NCBI GenBank assembly: GCA_905233425.1
Contig: CAJOEC010000061.1
Location: forward strand, 1 to 38,150
Reading direction: 5' to 3'
Source: an uncultured Prevotella sp.
GTDB taxonomy: Bacteria > Bacteroidota > Bacteroidia > Bacteroidales > Bacteroidaceae
Length of the DNA: 38,150 bases
Positions 1 through 6,830 of this stretch are shown in pieces (the stretch's first letter is position 1; every line of letters starts with the position of its first letter). The position numbers and the translations under genes were made by a program. The notes beneath the pieces are model-generated. The model was not told the origin of the DNA and ran no database searches. It was given only the letters and a program-made list of their open reading frames with translations.

Positions 1-41
1 TTCAGGGCTTTCGTCTTGTGCCGACTTACCGGGGGTTTCAC

Positions 42-92
42 CCCCGTCTGTAGTCTTGTCGCCCCTTCAGGGCTTTTCAACCGTACAGGTCG
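42..92. repeat. 51-bp dispersed repeat, copy 1 (right arm of the 35748-36005 element)
   Basis: This 51-bp stretch is identical to 35937-35987. It contains the palindromic module GCCCCTTCAGGGGC-like and ends with TTTCAACCGTACAGGTCG, the inner terminal inverted repeat of the larger element near the right end of the window. Another GGGGGTTTCACCCCC hairpin lies just before it. The left part of this copy is cut off by the window edge. It is followed by degenerate AATTCGT repeats (about 96-135). No coding function is proposed. Confidence 0.85.
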
Positions 93-162
93 AAATAATT
101 CGTAAAATTCGTGTAATTCGTTTAATTCGTTGTTTAAAAAAGGAGGGCTTAGTGTGTGTTAT

Positions 163-296
163 TTATTTACTGTTGAGTATCTTTTCCAAAGTGACATCGG
201 GGTTGCTCTCCCCGAACACGTCCTTCTTCAATTTGAGCTTGCGATGTTGGACGGCTGAGACGGTGATGCAGTAGATGTTGCCGATGGTGCGATCAG
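163..296 (-). pseudogene. possible gene remnant, C-terminal HTH-like tail
   Basis: The minus frame ends in about 40 residues that look protein-like: TIGNIYCITVSAVQ, then KLKLKKDVFG, then SNPDVTLEKIL and a stop. The pattern (short helix, SAVQxRKxKLKK helix, FG, acidic linker, LEKIL) resembles the C-terminal helix-turn-helix tail of Bacteroidota TPR/LuxR-type regulators, but this is inference from pattern only. Upstream the same frame runs into intergenic palindromes (297-398), so no intact N-terminus exists. It could be the end of a decayed regulator or a chance ORF. Confidence 0.25.
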
Positions 297-398
297 CGGG
301 GACGCGACGTTTCGTGTCCGCCCCCGCGCCAGCCCGTCGGCCACTGCTGTAGGGGCATGCCCCGTGCCAGCCCGATGCCCCAGCAAGGGGCACTGTCA
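297..398. repeat. dispersed intergenic palindromes
   Basis: Two palindrome families sit side by side. GGGGACGCGACG followed by TTTCGTGTCC (297-319) matches the perfect palindrome at 10752-10771. GTAGGGGCATGCCCC followed by GTGCCAGCCC (349-373) matches 32295-32320 with one change, and a related fragment lies near 10550-10575. These look like dispersed hairpin elements, not genes. Confidence 0.7.
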
Positions 399-426
399 CC
401 CGCACTGTCACCGCAGCAAATTCCAA

Positions 427-617
427 GCATTTTCTTCCACAGATTTTTTTTCATTTCTCTATACATTCCTACATTTTTCAGTTAACTTACATATAGACAG
501 AATGTTAGACTATGTATAGACTATACATTTCCATGTGCCTCTATACACAGACAGTAAACGGACTTTATGAACAAACATAACGGAGAGCAGTAGGCTCAAC
601 AACCTGCCATTTCATCA
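427..617. other. AT-rich gap with no recognised gene
   Basis: This stretch is AT-rich, unlike its GC-rich neighbours, and holds several TATAGAC/TATACA-like words (near 490-550). I see no convincing ORF, promoter or RNA. It lies between the probable gene remnant and the inverted repeat cluster downstream of fabD. Confidence 0.4.
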
Positions 618-682
618 GTTTCCCCCGTGGAAACAATCTGTTTCCACGGGGGGAACAAATTGTTTCCACGGGGGAAACATTT
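618..682. repeat. 22-bp tandem/inverted repeat cluster
   Basis: Positions 618-636 (GTTTCCCCCGTGGAAACAA) are the perfect reverse complement of 660-678. Between them a third arm starts at 639, and units starting at 639 and 661 are near-identical with a 22-bp period. Each unit is itself partly palindromic (TGTTTCC ... GGGAACA). The cluster lies about 85 bp beyond the fabD stop and could fold on either strand. Confidence 0.8.
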
Positions 683-766
683 GGATATCGGCTGACTATC
701 TGATACTTAGATACGTAATTATGGTAGCTATGCTACGGAGTCCCTTTATCCTTCGTCGGTAAGTCA

Positions 767-1672
767 TCAGACTCCGTGAACGTTCACCTCCTTGCTGATC
801 TTGCCGATCATGCCCTGGAGAGCCTTGCCGGGGCCGCACTCGGTGAAGTCGGTAGCGCCGTCGGCAATCATCGACTGCACACACTGCGTCCAGCGTACTG
901 ACGATGTGAGCTGTGCTATGAGGTTCTGCTTAATCTCCTCGGGGTCGGTGTGGGGCTTGCCGTCGACGTTCTGGTAGACGGGACAGACGGGGGTCTTGAA
1001 CTCCGTCTTCTCGATGGCAGCCTGCAGCTCGTCCTTGGCGGGCTGCATGAGCGGGCTGTGGAAGGCACCACCCACCTTCAGCGGCAGGGCGCGCTTGGCT
1101 CCGGCCTCCTTTATGCGCTTGCAGGCCTCGTCGATGGCCTCGATGTTTCCGCTGATGACCAGCTGTCCGGGGTTGTTGTAGTTGGCAGGCACGACGACAC
1201 CCATACCGGCGGTCTCGGTGACCTCGCGGCAGATGCGCTCCACGTCCTCGTCGCCCAGGCCGATAATGGCGGCCATGGTCGAGGGCTGTGCCTCACAGGC
1301 TTTCTGCATGGCCATGGCGCGGGCGTAGACCAGTCGCAGACCGTCCTCGAAGGACAGGGCACCGGCCACTGTAAGTGCCGAGAACTCGCCCAAGGAGTGC
1401 CCGGCCATCATGCGCGGGCGGTCTTCTTCGGGCTGGTCTGAGGGTGTCTCAAACAGTGCAGAGAGCACTGAGTGGAGGAACACGGCGGGCTGGGTGACTT
1501 TCGTCTGCTTCAGCTCCTCGTCGGTGCCGTTGAACATGATGTCGGTGATGCGGTAGCCAAGGATGTCGTTGGCTTTCTCAAAGAGTTCGCGTGCTTTCTC
1601 GTTGTTGTCGTAGAGGTCCTTGCCCATGCCTACGAACTGTGCCCCCTGTCCGGGGAATACAAATGCTTTCAT
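767..1672 (-). CDS. fabD: malonyl-CoA:ACP transacylase
   Basis: FabD moves malonyl groups from CoA to acyl carrier protein and supplies the elongation unit for cytoplasmic type II fatty acid synthesis. The 301-residue protein has the normal length and starts with the typical FPGQGAQ motif. The nucleophile is in GHSLGE (Ser93), followed by the conserved Arg in YARAM (Arg118) and the His in GAFHSPLM (His205). The ATG lies 17 bp after the stop of the M16 peptidase gene, so the two are probably cotranscribed from the promoter at 4762-4769; no separate promoter is evident. An 8-bp inverted repeat (735-742/770-777) sits at the stop but lacks a clear T-run. Confidence 0.96.
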   Translation of the reverse strand: MKAFVFPGQGAQFVGMGKDLYDNNEKARELFEKANDILGYRITDIMFNGTDEELKQTKVTQPAVFLHSVLSALFETPSDQPEEDRPRMMAGHSLGEFSALTVAGALSFEDGLRLVYARAMAMQKACEAQPSTMAAIIGLGDEDVERICREVTETAGMGVVVPANYNNPGQLVISGNIEAIDEACKRIKEAGAKRALPLKVGGAFHSPLMQPAKDELQAAIEKTEFKTPVCPVYQNVDGKPHTDPEEIKQNLIAQLTSSVRWTQCVQSMIADGATDFTECGPGKALQGMIGKISKEVNVHGV

Positions 1673-1689
1673 TGTCTTTATTTTGTTAT

Positions 1690-4600
1690 TTAGTATCCGA
1701 AAATTTCTTCTGTCGAGACCCGCTTGATGTTTCCGTACTGTAGCAGACCGGCGAGGTCGAGTTCCTTCTCGTTGCCGAGGATGACGTAGCGGTAGGTCTT
1801 GTGGGCCATGTTCTTCTGCTCGAAGTCCACGATGTCCTTCAGCGTCAGGTTGGGCAGGGCCTCATAGATGAGCTTGTCCTCGTCGTAGTCGATGCCCTTG
1901 TTTTGCGCTGATATCCATGCGTTGATAAGCCCGAACTTGGTGGTGCGCTGGCTGGCAAGGCGCTTCGTCAGGGCGTCCTTGGCAATCTGGAACGATGCCT
2001 CGCTCTCGGGTATGGTGTCGAGAATCTGGTGGAACTGGCGCACGCAGTCCATCATCTTGTCGTTCTGTGTGATGATATGGGTGAGATAGTACTCTGTCTG
2101 GTCCTTATACTGCGGCTCCAAGTACATTGCGAAGGCGCTGTAGGCCAATCCGCGAGCCTCGCGCAACTCCTGGAACACCACGGTGTTCATGCCGCCGCCG
2201 TAGTACTCGTTGAAGAGGGCCTGGACGGCAGCCTCGTCCTTGTTCCAGGGACGCTGCTCGTTGTGCAGCATGCGCATGTAGATGTTCTTCGCATCGTAGG
2301 GAGCGATGAGCACCTCGTTCTCGGGCGTGGGCTGCATGGTGTAGTGGCGGCCTTCGGGGGCTTTTAGGAGGCCTGCGGTTTCCCGGCTATCAGCCGGGGC
2401 AACAGACGAAAAGGCGGTGGCGGATACTGCTGCGGTTAGCTCATCTTCGCTCATTGGGCCGTAATATAATATTGTGCGCTCATACTGCGAGAGGTTCTTC
2501 AGCAGGTCAAGAAGGTCTTGCGGGTTTGTCTCGGCCAACTGCCTGTTGGTGTAGGCGTTGCGATAGGGGTTGTACTGTCCGTAGAGGCCGTAGCTGACGA
2601 GGTACTGGAAGTTCACCTGCTGGTTGGCCTTGTTGTCCTCGCGCTGCTTTGCGCGGTTTGCACAGTACATCATGTAGGCATCCTCGTCGACCTTTGCCCT
2701 CTGCAAGACATGGTTGGCGAGGGCCAGTGCCTGCGGCATGTTCTCGCCGAGTCCGCCCAAGCTGACGTTGATGTTGCGTGCCCCGACATTGATGTTGAAA
2801 TAGCAGGCCAGCTTGTAGAACTGCTGCTTCACCTGCTCAGGCGTGAGCGAGTCGGTGCCGAGGAAGTCGATGTACTCGGCGGCGTAGTTGTAGCGCACGT
2901 CGGTCTCTTCGCCGAAGTCGTAGCGCAGCGACATCTGGAAGCGGCCGTTCTCGGTGTTCTTCACGTAGATGTAGGGGATGGACACTGACTCCCGGCTATC
3001 AGCCGGGGCAACGGACGAAAGGGCGGCAGAGGAAAGGGCGGAAGCGGGAAGGGCGGAAGCGGAAAGGGCGGAAGCGGGAAGGGCGACGGTGCCGAAGGTG
3101 AGGTCTTTCTTGAAGTCGACGAACTTTGGCTCGATGGGCTTCACCTCAGCATTCTGGATCTCCTTGACGAAATCGGAGACGAGGTCGCGGTTAGTAGGGA
3201 TGGGCGTGATGGCCGGCTTGTCAATCTTCTTCAGCGTTGGGTCAACGCCCTGGCGCTTGTAGACGACAGCGTAGTTCTGGGCAAAATGGCGCTTGGTGAA
3301 GTCCATGATCTGCTCCTTCGTGATTTTCTCTATGCGGTCGAACATCTTCGTCTCCTGCTCCCATGACGTGCCGTTGATGAACGACTGCACGAACATGTTG
3401 GCGCGGGCGCTGTTCACCTCCAACGAGTTGTAGTAGCGCAACTTCAGGTTGTTGATGACCGAGGGAAGCAGGTCGTCGCTGAACTCTCCACGCTTCAGCT
3501 TCTCTATCTCGCCGAGCAGCAGGTCGCGCACCTCGTCGAGCGTCTGCCCCTCTTTAGGCGTGCCGGCCATAAGGAATGCCGAGTAGTCCTGCATGGCATC
3601 AACCCCCGCCCACGACTCCAGCATCTTCATCTGCTGGTTGATGTTGAGGTCGATGAGTCCGGCTGTGCCGTTGCTCAGCATATACTCTATGACTCCAAGC
3701 GTGTCGGCCTGCAGCGATGCGGCCTTGTCGAAACGCCAGCCGAGCCAGATGGTCTCAGCCTCAAGACCCAGCACGGTGGTGTCCTTGGGTGTGGTTATCT
3801 CGGCCATGGCAGGGAATGTGGGCTGCTCCACGTCATCGCCCGGCTGCCATTCGCCAAAATATTTGTCGATGATGGCAATCACCTCGTCGGGATTCATGTC
3901 GCCGGCCATACAGATGGCCACGTTGTTCGGACGGTACCACTTGTTGAAGTAGTTCTTGATGTTGGTGATCGACGGGTTCTTCAGGTGTTCCTGCGTGCCG
4001 ATGGTTGTCTGCGTGCCGTAGGGGTGGTTGGGGAAGAGCATGGCGTTCATGGCCTCCCAAAGCTTGCGGTCGTCCTGTGCGATGCCGATGTTATACTCCT
4101 CATAGACAGCCTCCAACTCAGTGTGGAAGCCGCGGATGACCATGTTCTGGAAGCGGTCGGCCTGGATCTTCGCCCAGTTCTCCACCTCGTTTGAGGGGAT
4201 GTCCTCGGTGTAGCAGGTCACGTCGTTGCTGGTGTAGGCGTTGGTGCCCTCAGCGCCGATGGCGGCCATGAGCTTGTCGTACTCATTGGGGATGAAATAC
4301 TGTGCTGCCACCTGGCTTACGCTGTCAATCTCGTGGTAGGCCTGACGGCGCTCGTCGGGATCGGTCATGCGACGGTACTTCTCGTAGCGCTGCTCGATGT
4401 CGGCTAACAGCGGAGCCTCGGCAGCACTGTCGGTGACACCAAACTTACTCGTACCCTTGAACATCAGATGCTCAAGGTAGTGGGCCAGACCAGTGGTCTC
4501 GGAGGGGTCGTTCTTTGAGCCGGTGCGCACGGCGATGTAGGTCTGTATGCGCGGCTCCTCGGGGTTCACGCTCAGATAGACCTTCAGGCCGTTCTTCAGC

Positions 4601-4716
4601 GTGTAGATGCGGGCCTCGGTGAGGTCGCCCTTGACGGTCTCATACTTGTACTTGCCCTTCGAGCACGATACCACGGCGAGGGCAGCAATAAACAGGAACA
4701 AAAGATTTTTTTTCAT
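1690..4716 (-). CDS. M16 family zinc peptidase, lipoprotein
   Basis: The product is a two-unit insulinase/pitrilysin-type peptidase of 1008 residues, probably anchored in the envelope. The start at 4716 gives a lipoprotein signal with lipobox VVSC (Cys18). A start at 4764 would overlap the promoter -7 box and is rejected. The inverted zinc motif HxxEH is H79-YL-E82-H83, with the distal Glu in AVYEEYN near residue 206. The second M16 unit (about 580-1000) has lost HxxEH, as is usual for the inactive half. Two unusual inserts share SSVAPADSRE: residues about 540-576, with 5-residue ALPAS-like repeats, and about 760-780. They flank the start of the second unit and look like linkers of repeat origin. 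First gene of an operon with fabD. Confidence 0.93.
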   Translation of the reverse strand: MKKNLLFLFIAALAVVSCSKGKYKYETVKGDLTEARIYTLKNGLKVYLSVNPEEPRIQTYIAVRTGSKNDPSETTGLAHYLEHLMFKGTSKFGVTDSAAEAPLLADIEQRYEKYRRMTDPDERRQAYHEIDSVSQVAAQYFIPNEYDKLMAAIGAEGTNAYTSNDVTCYTEDIPSNEVENWAKIQADRFQNMVIRGFHTELEAVYEEYNIGIAQDDRKLWEAMNAMLFPNHPYGTQTTIGTQEHLKNPSITNIKNYFNKWYRPNNVAICMAGDMNPDEVIAIIDKYFGEWQPGDDVEQPTFPAMAEITTPKDTTVLGLEAETIWLGWRFDKAASLQADTLGVIEYMLSNGTAGLIDLNINQQMKMLESWAGVDAMQDYSAFLMAGTPKEGQTLDEVRDLLLGEIEKLKRGEFSDDLLPSVINNLKLRYYNSLEVNSARANMFVQSFINGTSWEQETKMFDRIEKITKEQIMDFTKRHFAQNYAVVYKRQGVDPTLKKIDKPAITPIPTNRDLVSDFVKEIQNAEVKPIEPKFVDFKKDLTFGTVALPASALSASALPASALSSAALSSVAPADSRESVSIPYIYVKNTENGRFQMSLRYDFGEETDVRYNYAAEYIDFLGTDSLTPEQVKQQFYKLACYFNINVGARNINVSLGGLGENMPQALALANHVLQRAKVDEDAYMMYCANRAKQREDNKANQQVNFQYLVSYGLYGQYNPYRNAYTNRQLAETNPQDLLDLLKNLSQYERTILYYGPMSEDELTAAVSATAFSSVAPADSRETAGLLKAPEGRHYTMQPTPENEVLIAPYDAKNIYMRMLHNEQRPWNKDEAAVQALFNEYYGGGMNTVVFQELREARGLAYSAFAMYLEPQYKDQTEYYLTHIITQNDKMMDCVRQFHQILDTIPESEASFQIAKDALTKRLASQRTTKFGLINAWISAQNKGIDYDEDKLIYEALPNLTLKDIVDFEQKNMAHKTYRYVILGNEKELDLAGLLQYGNIKRVSTEEIFGY
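2381..2411. repeat. in-gene repeat, copy A
   Basis: This 31-bp sequence inside the M16 peptidase gene matches 2990-3020 with one mismatch. It contains the perfect inverted repeat CCCGGCT-ATC-AGCCGGG. It is in frame and encodes the residues around VAPADSRE. Confidence 0.85.
2990..3095. repeat. in-gene repeat copy B plus 15-bp tandem array
   Basis: Positions 2990-3020 repeat 2381-2411. They are directly followed by four 15-bp units (3021-3080, GGGCGGAAGCGGGAA-like) and a partial fifth, which encode ALPAS/ALSAS five-residue repeats in the M16 peptidase. The array length is a multiple of three, so copy-number changes would keep the frame. Confidence 0.85.
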
Positions 4717-4761
4717 ATTCGTGAATGAATTAGTGTTGGCTCTTGTTATGAAAATCGGCCA

Positions 4762-4769
4762 CAAAGGTA
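4762..4769 (-). promoter_or_regulatory. promoter -7 box, M16 peptidase-fabD operon
   Basis: On the minus strand TACCTTTG fits the Bacteroidota -7 consensus TAnnTTTG. A TTTG lies 20 nt upstream, as expected for the -33 element. It is 46 bp from the ATG at 4716 and fixes that start, because a start at 4764 would lie within the promoter. Confidence 0.8.
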
Positions 4770-4882
4770 CAAAACATCCTTCATTTGGCCAAACAAAACC
4801 CTATTTATTCAGCAAAAAGGCACGAAAACATGGGGAAAGTCAGCCAAACTTGAAAAAAAAAAGCGACATTTGGGAAAAAAAT

Positions 4883-5388
4883 GAAAGCATTGCCCCTGTA
4901 AGCCGGGTTCTGTGCTGCCGAAATCCCCGCCGCTAATGCGACGAGAACGGTGGCAGTGCCTGCCATTTATCTACTGCCCGCGTCACCACGGGCCTCCAGC
5001 GTTCTACCCTCCATCGCGTCACCTCCACCGCTCCCGCCGTTTTCAGGCGGGGAGCCATGACAGACTACTCGGGCGGGCAACCCTTGCATGTCGATGGTTT
5101 ACATGAACTTGCAGCCCCCAGCGGGAACAGCACGACGGTCACCCGCCGCCTGGTGGTCTCTTACACCACCTTCTCACCCTTACCACAATTTAGTGTGTGT
5201 TACCGTACCAAGGTGCAAATTGTGGCGGTCGTTCTCTTCTTCCCTCACCAGCCGTCGCCGACTGCTTCTACTTTCAGAAGTGGAGTGCCCTGTGCTGCCC
5301 GGACTTTCCTCCCGCCACACCTATAGCGGCAGACACTAAGGTCTGCCCCCACAGTCATGGCCAGCGGCAGGCCGGGACAGTGCTTTCA
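4883..5388 (-). ncRNA. rnpB: RNase P RNA, type A
   Basis: This is the catalytic RNA that removes 5' leaders from pre-tRNAs. On the minus strand the 5' conserved block GAGGAAAGTCCGGGC is at about 5312-5298. The block GGTAAGGGTGAGAAGG with TGTAAGAGACCACC matches the P10/P11 core, and the 3' end carries ACAGAACCCGGCTTA. The first and last bases pair as P1: GAAAGCACTGTCCC against GGGGCAATGCTTTC, with one mismatch and one wobble. A T-run follows P1 directly. The extent of about 506 nt is longer than a typical type A RNA. Extra length includes a CCACAATTT/AAATTGTGG hairpin before the GGTAAGGGTG block. The 5' end is placed about 6 nt after the TACCTTTG box. Confidence 0.95.
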
Positions 5389-5393
5389 GCGTG

Positions 5394-5401
5394 CAAAGGT
5401 A
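5394..5401 (-). promoter_or_regulatory. promoter -7 box for rnpB
   Basis: TACCTTTG on the minus strand ends 6 nt before the predicted RNA 5' end, the usual distance to a start site. A TTCG about 19 nt upstream could be a weak -33 element. Confidence 0.75.
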
Positions 5402-5476
5402 ACGGTTTTTGTGCACACAGCGAACTTTAGCAAGTTAAATGGAGTTAAAAGCTACTTATAATACGTGCAAAAGAGT

Positions 5477-5484
5477 TACCTTTG
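5477..5484 (+). promoter_or_regulatory. promoter -7 box for the flavodiiron gene
   Basis: TACCTTTG on the plus strand lies 51 bp upstream of the chosen ATG (5535). It diverges from the rnpB promoter about 80 bp away. No clear TTTG is seen at -33. The box rules out the in-frame upstream ATG at 5439 as the real start. Confidence 0.65.
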
Positions 5485-5534
5485 CACATCGGGAGAAGTC
5501 TCTCCAAGATAAAACAAAAACAAAAAAAAGAACT

Positions 5535-6716
5535 ATGCAAACAAAAAAAATCACAAACGACATCTGCTATATCGGCGTTGACGATGCTGATCTGAGGCTT
5601 TTCGAGAACCAGTACCATACGCCCGAAGGCATGTGCTACAACTCATACGTCATTCTTGACGACAAGGTCGCCGTCATGGACACCAGCGACGGACGCACGT
5701 TGGAGCAGTGGAAAGAGAACCTGACAAAGGCGCTCGGCGACCGCCAGCCCGACTATCTCATTGTGCACCACCTTGAGCCCGACCATGCCGACGGCATAGC
5801 CGATGTGTGCGCCATGTACCCCGGTCTGCGCATAGTGTGCTCGGCCAAGGCCCTGCAGATGATGCCCCAGTATTTCCCTGTGCCCACGACTGCTGACGGC
5901 GAGCAGCGCGTGACAGTGGTGAAAGAGGGCGACACGCTGTCGCTCGGACGCCACACGCTGCGCTTCATCATGGCCCCCATGATTCACTGGCCCGAGGTGA
6001 TGATGACCTACGACGAGACCGACCATGCGCTCTTCTCGGCCGACGCCTTCGGAAAGTTCGGTGTCTACGATGCCGATGCCGACGACTGGGCCTGCGAGGC
6101 ACGACGCTACTATTTCAACATCTGCGGTAAGTACGGCGCACCTGTGACAACAGTCCTGAAGAAGGCCGCCGCACTTCAGATTGACCGCATTCTGCCGCTC
6201 CACGGCCCCGTGCTCGAAGGCGGGAAGATGGCCGAGGCACTACGCCTCTACACCATCTGGAGTGCATACGACGTGGAGACCGAGGGCGTGTTCATAGCCC
6301 ACGCCAGCATTCACGGCCACACAGCCGAGGCTGCTGAGCGCCTTGCAGAGATACTGAAGGAGAAGGGATGCCCGAAGGTGGCCATGAACGACCTGACCAC
6401 CGACGACCTGGGCGAGGCCATTGAGGATGCTTTCCGCTATGGGCGCATGGTGTGCATGGCCAGCAGCTACGACGCTGGCGTGTTCCCGCCGATGTACGAT
6501 TTCCTGCACCATCTTGACATCAAGACATACCAACGCCGCCGCGTGGCACTGGTGGAGAACGGTTCATGGGCGCCCACGGCCGCCAAGACCATGCGCGGGA
6601 TGTTCGAGAAGATGAAGCAGGTGGAGATAGTTGAGCCAGTGGTCACCCTGCGGGGCGCAATGAAGGATGCCGACATACCATCGTTAGAGGCTCTGGCCGA
6701 GGCTATACTGAAATAG
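5535..6716 (+). CDS. flavodiiron protein (FprA family)
   Basis: Flavodiiron proteins reduce oxygen to water and/or nitric oxide to N2O in the cytoplasm of anaerobes, taking electrons from rubredoxin or a similar carrier. The protein has 393 residues, the size of the simplest class. The N-terminal metallo-beta-lactamase-like domain (1-245) keeps all diiron ligands: H79-x-E81-x-D83-H84, H151, D170 and H223. The C-terminal flavodoxin domain begins near 250 with an FMN phosphate loop (HASIHGHT). The gene stands alone, with a promoter at 5477 and a strong bidirectional terminator at 6734-6781. The substrate (O2 or NO) cannot be told from sequence. Confidence 0.93.
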   Translation: MQTKKITNDICYIGVDDADLRLFENQYHTPEGMCYNSYVILDDKVAVMDTSDGRTLEQWKENLTKALGDRQPDYLIVHHLEPDHADGIADVCAMYPGLRIVCSAKALQMMPQYFPVPTTADGEQRVTVVKEGDTLSLGRHTLRFIMAPMIHWPEVMMTYDETDHALFSADAFGKFGVYDADADDWACEARRYYFNICGKYGAPVTTVLKKAAALQIDRILPLHGPVLEGGKMAEALRLYTIWSAYDVETEGVFIAHASIHGHTAEAAERLAEILKEKGCPKVAMNDLTTDDLGEAIEDAFRYGRMVCMASSYDAGVFPPMYDFLHHLDIKTYQRRRVALVENGSWAPTAAKTMRGMFEKMKQVEIVEPVVTLRGAMKDADIPSLEALAEAILK

Positions 6717-6733
6717 CAGAAACGGAAAAAAGG

Positions 6734-6781
6734 AAAAAGCCAAACAAAACCGCCACAGGCAATGGTTTTGTTTGGCTTTTT
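6734..6781. terminator. bidirectional intrinsic terminator
   Basis: A perfect 18-bp stem (AAAAAGCCAAACAAAACC, 6734-6751, against 6764-6781) closes a 12-nt loop. A/T runs on both sides let it act on both strands, which suits the convergent ends of the flavodiiron gene and the LruC lipoprotein gene. Confidence 0.9.
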
Positions 6782-6830
6782 TCTTGCTTTGTCTGGTCTT
6801 ATGTCAGAAGCGGAGCATACCGCCCATAAC

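Noticed and set aside
735..777. fabD intrinsic terminator
   Set aside because: The 8-bp stem has a 27-nt loop and no T-run on the minus strand.
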